Shown here: piece after piece, positions 37,196 through 49,875 of the stretch | How positions within the stretch are numbered: the stretch's first letter is position 1 | Layout of the letters: every line of letters starts with the position of its first letter | Source: Lepturacanthus savala | Lineage: Eukaryota > Chordata > Actinopteri > Scombriformes > Trichiuridae | DNA length: 64,000 bases | Direction of reading: 5' to 3' | NCBI GenBank assembly: GCA_030544235.1 | Contig: CM060469.1 | Span: forward strand, 16,920,017-16,984,016 | Program-made: the position numbers and the translations under genes | The notes under the pieces: generated by a model | Database searches by the model: none | Told to the model about the DNA's origin: nothing | Seen by the model: only the letters and a program-made list of their open reading frames with translations

Positions 37196-38484
37196 ATTCT
37201 CCTAATCTTGTTGTTCTTTTATTTGCTTATTCATCTTCCTCTCTGGGTTCCTTTATGTTGTTTGTTTCATGATTTATATGATTTGGGTGCGGTAATACTG
37301 CATTTTCCACTAGGATTAATAAAGTAGACTACGCTATCTCTATTCATCAAAACCTGTAACGTTATTATTTTCTGTCAGAGAAACCTCTAAAGAGTAGCTT
37401 TGTTTCCTGTGTGAACTGTTGGGACCTTTATTGCATCCTTATATCTCTGACTGCATTTTGGGATCAGCAATGGAAGCTCTCAAGAGTTATTATGTTTTAT
37501 CTGTTTGACAAAGATATGCTACCTCCCGGTGAGGCTTCATATACATCATCTATATACTGTACTTTTTTATATTGTCGATAAAGAATTTCAACCAATCAAT
37601 CAATGGCGGCTAAGCTGCTGTTTTCCCATACTCCACAATTGTCTGCTCACAACATCCTCTTCCAAAAGCAATTACAGACATTCACACATTATTAAAATGC
37701 AACTTTTTGCTCCTGTTTTGGGGATTTAAAAGACGGGCTAAAACTTCCTTAAGTGATTATTTTTCTCTAAATGCATTTTCACTCCATAATAGGCTGTCGT
37801 CTTCACAAAAGGAGATGCTCAAAACAGGCACAAATGGCCCACCACTGGCTTTGATCAAAATATATATAAATAATTGCTTCAGAGATGAAATAGCGCATCC
37901 TCAAAGTGTTTCTACTGTAGCCTACATTTGTTGTTACCAAATCAAAGACTTGTGTCGAACAGAGAGTTTTTTTTCAAACAGCCTGCTTTCTCATAGATAA
38001 AACTTTCTTTTTTTAATTTGAACATTGACCTTTAGAAATTACAGATATGGCCCAAAAAGACAGCCTTGGATCCTGCTACCAAAAACAACATGACCCAGTT
38101 TCATATGTAGGTCTTCTGCCCTAGCAATGAGAACGCCGACTGACCCTATAGGCCTAGTTCAGAATGAGAAGAAATAAAATCAGTCCGATGCAGTCATTCA
38201 TAGGGAAAATCTGCTTATATAATCTAATCTAGTGGTACGTGAGCAGTGAGACATTATGATAGTTTTTGTGGGACATAGTGTTATATTGTGGGAGCGAGAG
38301 TCAGAGAAACAGAAGCTTATTTAGCTTTACAGATGAGTGCTACATTAACCTGTGATTATTTTTCTTTCAGCAACACAGCTCTTTGCTGTCCACCGGCACT
38401 GACGGACTGCTGTGCCAGCTGCATTTGCAATGATGATGAGTCACATTAAGGGCGGACAGAAAGTGCATGACAAACACCGACACC
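37196..38484. other. Non-coding stretch, no gene seen
   Basis: AT-rich sequence without recognised exon or repeat. The open frames at 37505-37729 and 37707-38000 are featureless. Confidence 0.5.
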
Positions 38485-38720
38485 TGGGCCCGTATTCGCG
38501 AGGCCAAAAGCAGCCCTAAACTTGCTGATTTAGGACTAACACTTAAAGAAAATGAGAGTATAAATCCTAGATTTAAGACTCCTACGTTTTTGGTCTAAGA
38601 GTTTTTCACAAAGCTCTAAAATCAGCTCCTAAATCTATGACAAGGTAGAAGTTGGCAGGAGGACTTCTAAGTCACAAAAAATCACAAACAATGCTTAAGA
38701 ATCCAGTCCAACTCATAAAT
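38485..38720. mobile_element. Probable PIF-Harbinger-like MITE fragment
   Basis: It begins CTGGGCCCGTATTCGCGAGG and continues with CTGATTTAGGACTAACACTT, GACTCCTACGTTTTTGGTCT and AGAGTTTTTCACAAAGC, a layout I associate with non-autonomous Harbinger elements of fish. The matching right end was not found, so it is truncated or the class is wrong. Confidence 0.4.
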
Positions 38721-41700
38721 AATTTGGTCAGCATTTTAGAAGGATTTATTCATTCTAAAATATTTATGGCATTAATAGCTTATGTTTATGGATTATAGCA
38801 TCTGATAACAAATTTAAAAAAAAAATCAATACAATTTTACATTTTAATGATAAACCATTTTAATGATGATGAGCCATTAAGGACACAGGAGCATTTCCAT
38901 GATTGACAATTGTTGGCTCATCTCATTTTATATATAAATTTATCTTTGTGGAGTATTTTCATGATTATGATTGTTATTATTATTACTATTGTTTGTATTG
39001 TATTGTACTACTGTTTTCTGTAGTAGTTCTTATATCTAGACTCATATATGAACTATATATGAACTGTAGAATGATACTCAGCCTTTTACAGGTCTCATCA
39101 CTTGTAAATATATATGACCTGCATATTAACTACATATTACATATAAACACAGGTATAAATTAACTACACATAAACATGAACTTTATATGACCTACATATG
39201 ACAAAATGTTTTATGAATTAGTTCATATATCAGTTCATGCTCAATCACAATATAGTTTATATGTAGTTAAGGACCCGTAAAATGAAGGGGTACCAGTATT
39301 TGTATTCATACTATATTGTATTATTATTAATACAAAATATTTATAAAGTCATTGTCATTATATAATTTAGTGACTTTGATTAAGCATGAGAATCATTAAT
39401 GAGTGTGTCTGTGTCCTGGCTGTAAATCATTATATGAAGCAACTCTTTAATTAGAAAAGAGATTTGCTCATCAAATTCATTCATTGTTGGGTCACTGCTC
39501 CCCTCCATATGAAAAACCTTTATGAACCCTTTCTATTAGTTTGAGAGTTCTCCAAATTCCTTTTCAAATTTGGTCTCAGCAGCTTTGGGAACAGGTTTTA
39601 AGAGGCAACTCTTTGCAATTTATCCGTCCTAAAAGTGGTAGTGGTAAAAAATTTTGATCATTTTTTTTTTAATACAGCCTTGCACTTTCCTTAAAATGAC
39701 CTTACCATGATGTCTGCAGGCAAATTCACCATCCTTTGACAAGCAATAGATAGTCCAGTTACAGATTTATTTACAGATTCTATCTCACTCCTATAGATTT
39801 CTCGAATCTTCCCCTGGCAAGTCTATTTTCTGCCTTAGATGACAAACTGAAATTACTTTTATCCACCTTTTTGGGGAATGTAAGAAACTCAAAATATTCT
39901 GAGCATCAATTCCCTATACAACAACAAAAAACACCATAAAAACACCCTTTTCTTCACCTGCTTGCATCTATGCCCTGTGCTATTCTCGACTCCTAATGGA
40001 AAAACTAACTTTGGAACTACAAAATTGTAACTCCACATTTGATGAGCTTAGACTATTTAAAATTTAGATTAATTGATTCAATTCTTATTACATATTCATT
40101 TTTGTAATGGCATTTTATATTTCTATTTTTGGCTAGATGCAGGTCTAGCCCAAACATCACCCTCAAATGTTGGGGAGCTTAGTTGAGATGCATTGTTGGA
40201 TAGTAAAGTTTTTCCCTTAGGCAGTTGGCTTTGTCTTTCAAAATGATTGGTGCAAACAGAAAAAAACAACATAAAAATATAAGAGAAAAGATTTCTGTGT
40301 TGCAGTAGAGGCTAGACTATCTTTTCAAATTTATTTATGTTTGTAATATTGTCCTGTCTTCTCTTTATCATTAAATCTACACATATTTTCTCAGAGTTTG
40401 GGATGCTTCTACTTCCTTTTTTGTACTGTCATCTGCATAGAATAGAATAGAATAGATCTTTACTATCCAGTGCAGTGGCTCACCAGTGCATAGGACAGAC
40501 AGTTCATAAAATATACTTCATATATATGACATATTTGAAACAGAACCGTGATGGATTGTTTATTTTATACTGTATATTTCATTTTTCCACAGTCTTCATG
40601 ACATCAAGTCATAACCATCATCTCTATCCACCCACTGCCCACATGGCAGCACCGTTTGACTCTCCTCTTTACAAACCCTCACTGACACAATGCTGCACTG
40701 ACTGCACATCACTCACTGCCCCACACGTACTGAAAAGCCCAAGTGAATGACCAAACAAAAAATAACCAACCAAAAACACTGTACTCCATCCAGAATACAG
40801 ATGAAAGGCTCCAGAATCAGTTACCTGCACTTAGGGTGTTATTTTTGAACAGTGAATATGAAATCTGAAACATCTAAACACAGCGAAATACATTAAAACA
40901 CATAACTCAAGACTAAGAGTTGCACGTTACATGAATATTCAGATAAGAATCATTAACTCGACGTGTGACTGTAGATATTATATAAAGCATTTACTGCAAC
41001 AAGTGATTGCACACATTGATTTTGTGGAATTGCTTCAGCGAGTTGCTTACTCCAACCTTTCACCGAGCTATAGAATACACGCTATGCATACAATGTGTCA
41101 GGTATGGTGATAAGAGCCCAGCAAGAACAAAGAACAATACCCAATAGCATTAAAGGAAATACTTGGAATTATTTGAGATCAACTACCTGATTATGTTGAT
41201 CCATGTGTTTGGGATGTATTTAAATGTGATTGGTAATCAAAGGCATGTCAGATTATATTGAGCTGCTTTGCAAGAGCTACTGTAATGTGATTCTCCATTC
41301 ATTGGTTTTCCTGTTTAATCAATGTTAATGACTGGTGTCTGTATGCATCCCAGTGGGGGGAAAGAGACACAAGGATCTTCTCCCTGTTATTGTCACCAAA
41401 GTGTCACAGCTTACCGTGTTGTTTGCTACAAACAGCACCTGAGCTTCAATATTCTGCGGTTGAAATTCCATCAATGTTTATTTCACATGGAATTTAATAA
41501 GTTATCACTGTTTTTTTTCCCCCAACATTTGTATACCAGCCATTAATGTTATACCTGTATCACTCCAAATCACTGAAGTGGATTTGAGCCAGGAGTGCTT
41601 TTTGCTGCATTCAGGAAGTTTCAGTTGTTTCAGCTTGGCAGCCAGATCATTTTAATTAGAGGCCATGGTACAGTGTAGTGCAGTTCACTCCGAGGAAATG

Positions 41701-43460
41701 GACATCCCTTCTCAAATGCATACTGATCACTGAAGATAACGTCCATTCTCTAAGATCATTGTGTGGTTTCCATACATCCCTACTTGCTGTGTTTAACTAT
41801 ATATTTTGTGCTAGATCCATTTTCTAATTTTAAGAGAAATCTTGCTTGCTCTTATTCTTCTATTTCATTTGACTTGTTGGTATTTTTATTTTATTTCCTG
41901 ACAAGCATTTCTACCGATTCTGGTCATGTAGCCCTGTTTTACCTTTGATTACATTGATATCCTTGTTTGTTTTTAAAAATACACTGCAGAAAAATATGTA
42001 TATACTGCAATGTAATACATCATTTAACATAGTAGTATTCAAGTATTCAACAACTCCCTTCACAAAAAACAGGAATTCCCAAGAAATGATGTGTTTACAT
42101 TAAGTGACAAATACCTGAATGATTGTATGAAATTGTTTAAGCCTATAAATCCATGGTAAAAAACCTATAGTGAGATAATAAATAAATAGTGTCTATTTAT
42201 GCAGTAATCTACAGTTACACAAGAAATCCTATTTGCATATATATAGCATTTGCACACCCTGTGTTTCCATGTAAGTACTATAAAATGAGCATAAAATCTA
42301 ATCAGTATCAGCTCCTTGTCTGAAAAAGACACCGATGTCCAAATGAGAGCATTTCCAACTAAATCAGTCAAAAAGAATGGGGACAAGGAGGAACTGAGGG
42401 AAAATGGTGAGGTATTGACAGTGATCTATTCACTTTAAACAGATTAAATGTTGACATCAATCCACCTTTGGGCAATGCCTCCTCGCTACTGAATATTATT
42501 ATTCATCATGCAAGTCTAGATATGATGCCATATGGAAACTTTCCTTTACTTACCCAACGGGTGTAGGGCTGAGGTTTATTCCGAAATGGTCTGAGAGCAC
42601 AGGATTGTAATAGTAAAGGTTGCAATGAGTTGAAACAACACTTAATGGAACACACAGACCCACTGAAATGGAATACCCAAACCTCAAGCCATAAGGGGAC
42701 CTTTTACTATACAATCAATCAATCAATCAATCTTGATTTGTCACATGTAATTACAGTGTAATCACTGTGAAAGGTAATCCTATCAGCTCAGGGGGGGAGG
42801 TTGCACCTGTTACCTCCTCTCGACCACAGCAGCAGGGAGAAAAGGGGGGTTGGGATCCCTGGAAGATCCATGTGCCAGTGTTTAATCCCTCTACATGTAC
42901 CCCGGTATTCCACCAATGCAGAGATGGATGCAGAGATGGGTCACAGCTTATCTTCACCATTTCTTAGACAACAAAAACTCAATTGGTCCATGCAGCAGAG
43001 ACAGCAGGAGGAGTGTCTCCAAAGCCATGAGTTGAGCCCTGAGTAACATATCTTGTCATTGTCCAATACTGATCCATATTACTCACAAAATGTTCACTAA
43101 AGTCCACAAATTTAGCAGAGCAGGCAGTGAGACAACTGTAAATGTCGGTCATTAGGGTTCACGCTCCTGGAAAGCTACTGTATCCTCTGATTCTAATTAA
43201 TAAATCGTTATCAAGCAGCTGAAGCTGTTTGATAATGTTAACAAATTAGAATCAGGCGTGTTTGTTCAAGGAGATTGCTAAAACGTGCTGGGCAGCAGAT
43301 CTCCAAGAGTAGGGTTGGTGACCCCTGGTCTAGTGCGTGTAGAGAGGAAGCAGATGTAACATTACCAAAAAGTGTCCTTTAATTATCCTTCTTGTCCTCT
43401 TAACATAAGCTGCTGTTTGCTTCTTTATTGCTGTTTCTCCTTTGGAATACTGGTACCAGT
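38721..43460. other. Gene-free AT-rich stretch
   Basis: No exon is recognised. At 39030-39275 there is a patch of recurring ATATGAACT and ACTACATAT words resembling a degraded inverted-repeat element. At 40433-40457 there is a short (GAATA)n run, as found at LINE or SINE tails. At 39400-40230 faint LINE-like wording is present but too decayed to call. A (AATC)n run lies near 42713-42732. Open frames are short and low-complexity. Confidence 0.4.
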
Positions 43461-43697
43461 GGCAGGGTGCCGCTGTGGCTCAGGAGGTAGATCAGGTTGT
43501 CTACTAATCGGACGGTTGGTGTGTCGACCTCTTGGACTTCCAGTCCAGATGTTGATGTGTCATCAGACAAGATACTGAACCCCGAATTGCACCTTGCATG
43601 GCCTCCAACATCAGTGCCTGCATGTGTCAAATGTTGGAATGCCGGTAGCCTGTAGCATAAAGTTCTTTGAGTAGTCGGAAGACTAGAAAGGTACCAC
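43461..43697 (+). mobile_element. tRNA-derived SINE
   Basis: The 5' part has RNA polymerase III promoter-like wording: box A-like GTGGCTCAGGAGGTAGATCA and an eroded box B region about 45 bases on. The body reads GACAAGATACTGAACCCCGA and the 3' end AGTAGTCGGAAGACTAGAAA, a pattern typical of a fish tRNA-derived SINE. Short direct repeats GGTACCA flank it (43452-43458 and 43690-43696), possibly the target duplication. Confidence 0.75.
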
Positions 43698-46600
43698 TTA
43701 AGTTGCTGTTAACAGCTAGTTAGTTGATTTGGTTTGAGAAATATAACCAAAAGTGATATTTTCTCTTCTGTTCTTGCTGATCAATTCCCTCTTCTTGTTA
43801 GTCTTTTATTGATAAATAATTTGAAGGTTTCCTTGCAAAATGTCCTACTTTTTATGTTCAAGTATGAGATGCCCCTTTTCCTGATGCAGCTGTACTCCTC
43901 TGAATCTTCTATATCCCCCAAGGCTCAACAAATCACTGCATGTAGGAATGTAGAAACACAGTAAAAGTCTAGATTAGTCTTGACAAATTATGTGACATTT
44001 CTCCTTATGTGGCTTTTATAGGGCAACATATGACCTGTTTTAGGGCAAACGCCATAGATCGTGCAAAAACATGACAAAAGGAAAAGCATCACAGAGCATC
44101 ATGGTGCACGAACCCATCTGTGACTCATCGCCGTGAGAACAAAAGAATATGTTTCGTGTCCTTGCAAGGTGAGTCATTTGCTTTTTTTCCGCCTCTTCCT
44201 CTTCTTCTTTCCGTTGCTTTCGTTCTATATCTCTCTCCCCTCGCTCCGTGCCTCAGTCCACATTCCTTGGAAAGCATTTCATGCCTGAGCAAAGTTTATC
44301 TACTTTATCCTCGGCCATACCTCATTGCCCTCATCATGTCCTGAGGTATCACAGGCTTTGATTTTTTTTTTGGGCGACACATTCACTAAGAATTACCGAA
44401 ATTCACCCTGATGCAACTGCTATGATTGTTGCAAAAGTGTCTGCTATGTACAGTATAGTGCAAGCTTCCTGCAACACTGAAGACCAGGCACAAGATATTC
44501 ATACACTCAAACATGTACAAATCTGTCACATCCATAAATATGACAGACGTGTACGTACATTCGTAAGCTCCATAAAACAGGCCAGACTCGCTCTCGTCAG
44601 TACATATGCTGTCTGGCGCCTGACATTTGCTGTCCAGCAGTGGCGGAGCGGAGCTGTCAGAATGCATCTCATCTGCTTCCTGTCGCACTCACACACCATC
44701 AATCCCCCTGTGACTCCATACAGTTCAGTGGCAAAGTGCCAAAAATGCCTGCAGAGGGAAAGACGACTAATTCTTTAATGGCTTCAGTCAATGGCAGTGA
44801 AATTATTTGCTTCCAGTTTTAAATGATCAGTGTCACTCGACGCACCGCTTAATAGAATTCATCCTTCGGGGGGAAACTCTGATGGCAATCCATCCAATCC
44901 ATGTTTAAAGAGCCTGATTTGGAGACCCAAGTGATGTACCAACCACTCCCATTAGCATCCTCAGCTATGACGTTAATGTAGCTAAAATCATTAACTGAAA
45001 CATTATTATACTGTATATTATACTTATTAGATTCAAATATTAAAGGGGCCCTTTTTTGCTGTTTTCCCAGTTTAAAATTTTAACTTTCATGGTCTATTTA
45101 TTTAGCATACTTTTATGGTCCTTCCAGACTACGTAATTAGACCTGTAGCAGCAATACAGTCTGCCTTCCCACACACTCATTTTAAAATCCCACCCTTCCC
45201 TCTTTATTTTATTGAAATGACAACTTATATGATAACTATATATATATAAAGGGCCAGATCAAGATCACAAAAAGTGGTCTTGTTTGGTATGGTGCTGTGT
45301 GCACCTAGACATTAGACAGGAGCGTAAGAGAGGCTAAAAGATTTTATTTTTTTTATTAAAACTTTTTGGGCAAAAGTCCCACACCTGCTTAACAAAATAT
45401 ACTAAATATCCCAGACATCTCCAACCTCAAGTCACATGCTCCATAAGGAAATTTAGGATCTCTGTTCAGCCACCTCTAATTAACGGACCCATGAGCCCAT
45501 TTCTCCTATTTCATTTATTAATTTTTTGGAAAATATATATTTGAACATGAAAGAATGACGCTTATTTCCAACAAAAGCGAACACACAGCTGCCTTCGGAT
45601 CCCAGACGACAGCAAAAAAAGGAGCGCGGCAGTGGAGAGGTCTTTTGTGTGTGACTTTAATAATGCAGCGTTGGCACTGTGGTCAAAAAGCGTATGTGCA
45701 CGGAGGCACACTGAAGGCAGCATGGAAGCTTTTGATGTCAGCTTCTTTTGTGTGCAAGTCTCATGGCTTTTAATGAGGCAACCTGCCTCATTATTGGAGC
45801 TCTGCAAGGCCCCGACGCAGCCACATGGTGGGACCGTCTCTACTCACTGTGCCGAAGCCACAAATTACGGCAGCTTAGCCCCTCACTGGGACCAGAGGCC
45901 GACCTAGCCGGCCCTCCTAATGGCACCTGAGGGACACAGAATTGCACATGCACATATGTTTGGCCTAGGAAAGCTTAATAGGCAATTACTTTGGTCAGGT
46001 CCCATTAGAAAGAAAAGGTCTGAGATGTGAGGCGTGGATTTTGCGGATCTTGTCCCTATCGATTGATCCGGTGAGTTGTGATACAAACGGTAAGTGGTCT
46101 ACTGTCAGCGAGCACAGCCTCTCTTTTGGCTTGTGCTTTCATTTAGTTTGGCACTAATTTGCAGACACTTAACTGGGAGCAGAGGTTTTCCCCAGTCATG
46201 CCAAGCCTGCAACCACATTTTAATTCCACCTGGGTGCGTCTTAAAAAAACAGCACGGCCCAGGAGGAAATATCATCAGCAGAATCAAATTAATATGCCTC
46301 CCTGTCTGTTAAATCCAGATTAACAATATTTCATTACCTGCAGCTTATTCTGCAGTTGAATCGCTTGACCTTTTTTAGTTTTGAATGAATTCCAATATGT
46401 AAATATCAGTTTGTCCTTTAAACCTAATTATTTCTTCCACGGTTCTTCAGACTGACACCTCATTCTCCGGCGATACTTGGTTTTGTCAACCAAGAATGGA
46501 TTTACTCAGGATTCAATTTCTCAAAACCAAAGTTTGTGATGAAAGAAAATGCATTTCTCTCTTCTCTTATTGTAAAAGATGATTAAAAATAAAAAGATGG

Positions 46601-47256
46601 AATAAAAAGATTAAGCTTACGAGAGTAGAAAGAGATGGAATTTTACTCAGAAAAGCAATGATTGTGTTAAAACAATCACCAGTATCTACTATTTGAGATG
46701 CTACTCACTCCACTGCCTGGTTTCATTATACAGACAGCTGAGGAATTTCCATGTGATCTGACCCTGAGCAACATACAGCAGCTTCCAGTGACCTTGGATT
46801 CTGTCCTTCACTACTGGTTTTCAATGCTTTATTCATTTACTGACACATGTATATCATGTCTGACTGATGACCCTTTTCCAGAACATGAGTTATTATAGTG
46901 ACTTGACCTAAAATAATTAGAGAGGTAATTCAAAACATAAATCTCAAATGTATACATATATTTTTGTGGGTTACAATTTAATGCCATGCAGTGTTGTCAG
47001 GATATTGACTCTTAATCATTCATTGGTCAAGGAAGGACATTTAAACATTAGCATTAATACTAGAAACTACTGAGGTGTTATTATCCTTTTCTGAAGGAGA
47101 AGTTTGCATAACAGAGTTTGCATTTGTGTCTGATTTTCCAAGTGCAGCTTGTGAATGTATGTTCCTTAAATGCACCAATAAATAATAATTTCTCTCTGGA
47201 TGAATATAAAGTATCCTGTAAGTCATAAGTAATCAGTGTCATTGTTCAGTTTATGA
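43698..47256. other. Gene-free stretch with candidate regulatory block
   Basis: No coding exon is recognised. A repeat fragment at about 45040-45190 shares wording (GTTTTCCCAGTTTAAAATTT, TGGTCTATTTAT) with the element at about 48010-48979. A repeat-poor, GC-balanced block at about 45560-46310 contains candidate conserved wording (AGGCAATTACTTTGGTCAGG, TATCGATTGATCCGGTGAG) and could be regulatory. Open frames there, of 60-91 codons on both strands, conflict with each other and show no domain. Confidence 0.4.
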
Positions 47257-47830
47257 CCAGAGGTGTCAAAAGTATTCATGTTCATTACTACAGATACTGA
47301 AACTTTTTATTCATGTAAATTTTAAAAGTAGTAATTTTAAAACTTCTTAAAGTATAAATGCAAGTAAGTAATGGAAAAAATTGGTTGCCTGTCGATATCA
47401 CTTTTTGGCAGAGATATTGCAGTGTATATACTATGTGTATTGCCCCATTTGAAACTAAACAGGTAATAGCGACTGAATGTAACACTCAAGAATGAGTACA
47501 AGTGATTTTTAGGTAACTCCCAATATATGAGCTGTCATCACTTTCTGGCAAGAGAAAAATGTGTTATAGTGTCCTTTTAAATGTATTTTATCAGAGAAAA
47601 AATGGGCTGAATTTGTTATAATTTACGTATGACACAGAGGCAGGTCAAATAATACACTTACTGGCAGAAAAAAGTACAAAAAAAAGTACAGATAATTGTG
47701 TGAAAATGTAAGGAGTAGTAGAAGTAAAAAGTCGGCTGAAAAATAATTACTCTAGATATGTATAGATAATGGTAACAAAGTATTTTTACATTTGTTACTA
47801 AGCTACTTGACATCTCAGCTTTTGCATCAT
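47257..47830. repeat. hAT-like interspersed repeat family, copy 2
   Basis: It starts CCAGAGGTGTCAAAAGTATT and carries CACTCAAGAATGAGTACAAG, AGTACAGATAATTGTGTGAA and TATGTATAGATAATGGTAAC, phrases shared in the same order with the copy at 12480-13219 and partly with 48985-49265. It ends near 47820 with CTTGACATCTCAG, the degraded counterpart of TTGACACCTCTG. It is non-coding. Confidence 0.6.
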
Positions 47831-48009
47831 TGTAATACAGTGAGTGAATTCAGACTCTGAAGTGTTAGAAGTGGAAGAGTGACAGCAGAGTATTTTCACA
47901 TATTTAATATTTTAAACTGTGAGAAGACAGGAGAGACTTGTCCTTGACACTGTAGCAGAAGCCTGTTAAAAGCTCCTTGACGCGTTTTTTAGGTTTCTCC
48001 TTTTGTTTT

Positions 48010-48979
48010 GCATTTTATTTAAATGGACTCTTTTTTTGCCATTTTCCCAGTTTGATATTTTAATTGCTGTGATCTATTTTTATAAAAAAAAAAAAAAATC
48101 AGTGCGCTTTAATCGTCCAAAAGCATCATTGAAGTCTGCCTCCTCACACTCTCGCCCCCGCCCCGTCCCCTCACTACTGAAATGCCCACTCTGTTGTGAT
48201 TGGCACAGCGCTGTCGGAAATGTCACGCTCCCCACAGAGCTGGGGTCAGAGAAACAGAAGTAGCCTACAAGCGCACCAGAAGGTGGGGGGTGGTGGGGGG
48301 CAGCCATGTAGATCCAGGGGAGGTCGCTATTAACTTCCACTTGTCCTGCCCTCTGACCTTTTATATCTTTGTTTCTCCCTCTGATTATAGGATTGTTGGT
48401 GTGGCGTGCTACATGGACTCACTACATGAGAATTATCAGACCTCGCCAGATTGCAGACTTGGTTGCAGGCTGTCAGTCTCAGACAGAATTATTCTTCTCC
48501 GTCTCTGTAAACATTGTGGTTAATTATTTAATTCCATCTTCGCCTGTCTCCTGCCTCCAGCACCAGTCCATCATCCTGCTGTTCCCGCCTCTGTACCCTC
48601 TCTCTCCGTCCTGCCCTTGCCTGGAGCCCTGACACCCTCCAGCCATTTCCCCTCATCGGTGATATTCCCGGGCCTGGCTGCCACGCCATCCACCGCCTCT
48701 ATTTCCATATAAAGGCTCTTTGAACTGTTCAGCTGCTTCATCTCTCTGCCTTTGAGTCTGACTCCCTAAACCCATCACGCCACTGCGTGATGTAAAACAG
48801 AAGCCATTCCGAAATAGCTTGTGTTCAGCCAGGTTTGTGACACACTACAGAGGAGGCCAGACCACAACTGAATGAGTGGGTGGTCTTATTTCAGAGTTTT
48901 TGTGGAAGCAGGAACATCAGCGACCTGAATATTTACACACAAGCAATGAAAAAATGCATTTCATAATAGGACCCCTTTA
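48010..48979. mobile_element. Possible TTAA-flanked non-autonomous element
   Basis: The right end is ATAGGACCCCTTTAA (to about 48979); the left part has AAATGGACTC and TTTTCCCAGTTTGATATTTT, a degraded mirror of AAAGGGGCCC seen in the related fragment at 45047. Ends of the AGGGGCCC/GGACCCCTTTAA type with TTAA suggest a piggyBac- or Kolobok-like MITE. The interior is GC-richer and non-coding. The boundaries are approximate. Confidence 0.4.
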
Positions 48980-48984
48980 AGCAT

Positions 48985-49265
48985 TAAGTATTCACATTAG
49001 TTATGTAGAAGTATATACTGCTTGGGTATATACTTGTTTTTGGCATAGACAATGTAGTTTGTGTTGCACTGTCTCTTTAAAAGTATTTGAAAATGTAATA
49101 GTCAGTGAGTGAGCTAAATTATACCTAATTTAACACTCAAGAATGAGAACAAGTGCTTTTTTAGACAAAACAACCTTGAACTCCCAATGTATGAGCTATA
49201 ATCACTTTTTTGCAAGAGAAAATATGAATTTCATGTAATATAGTGACACTGTAAAGGTATTTTAA
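48985..49265. repeat. hAT-like interspersed repeat family, copy 3 (partial)
   Basis: It shares TTGCACTGTCTCTTTAAAAG, TAGTCAGTGAGTGAGCTAAA, ACACTCAAGAATGAGAACAA and AACAACCTTGAACTCCCAAT with the copies at 12.5-13.2 and 47.3-47.8 kb. Its ends are missing. Confidence 0.6.
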
Positions 49266-49500
49266 AGGGATAGTTCGTTATTTTTGACATGAATCTGTAT
49301 AGCATCCCTATCATGTCATACACTCACACTGACGTACCCCCGACAGTGTCCTGTGAGCCGAGTTCTGGTCCAGGTCTGGTGAAAATGAAAGTAGTCCGGC
49401 AGGTTTCCATGGGACGCTAAAATATAATGTCTTTCTTCTCAAAACAGCATGTGTTCAAAAGAGCAATTTATTTGCATCACAAAACCAATATCCATGTCAC
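49262..49500. repeat. Interspersed repeat starting AAAGGGATAGTTC
   Basis: The start AAAGGGATAGTTCGTTATTT and the phrases GACGTACCCCCGACAGTGTC and GTGAGCCGAGTTCTGGTCCA are characteristic of a fish interspersed element often seen in introns and spacers. The right boundary is uncertain. Confidence 0.5.
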
Positions 49501-49559
49501 ACCTTGTAATCACTTGGCCCATAGCAAATATATTTAGAATATTACAAAAGAACATTTAA

Positions 49560-49875
49560 AATTCTTATTACAGATGAAAATACTTTATTTAAAACTTAAA
49601 ACAAGACCAAACTGGACAAAATCAGGGGAAAAACAATGCAACAACAAAACAATGAAAAATTCTAAATTATCTGCAATGCAAAGTTCAATGATTAAAATAA
49701 GAGTTCAAAGATGAATTATTTGTTCATAAAATCATAGAAATCACAGTGAGGATCATTACAGAACATGACTATATTCTGTAAGATGTTTAAAAAATAGATT
49801 ATAAAGGAGCCATTCAAATAAATAGCTCAATTCTAAATTAAATATCAAAATAGGTGTTAATTGCAGCCCTTTTAC
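49560..49875. repeat. AATCGATTAATCG-type repeat, weak copy
   Basis: The end TATCAAAATAGGTGTTAATT, followed by GCAGCCC, resembles the end of the copy at 2225-2525 (TATCAAAATAGGTGTCAGTT). The rest is strongly diverged. Confidence 0.35.

Noticed and set aside
39400..40230. Faint L1/LINE-like wording (FGECKKLKIF, MEKLTLELQN)
   Set aside because: Only short words resemble a LINE C-terminus, and stops and frameshifts are everywhere. It is too weak to call without an alignment.
45555..46086. Overlapping frames of 60-91 codons on both strands
   Set aside because: They conflict with each other, lack domains and donors or acceptors in the right phase, and are probably non-coding.
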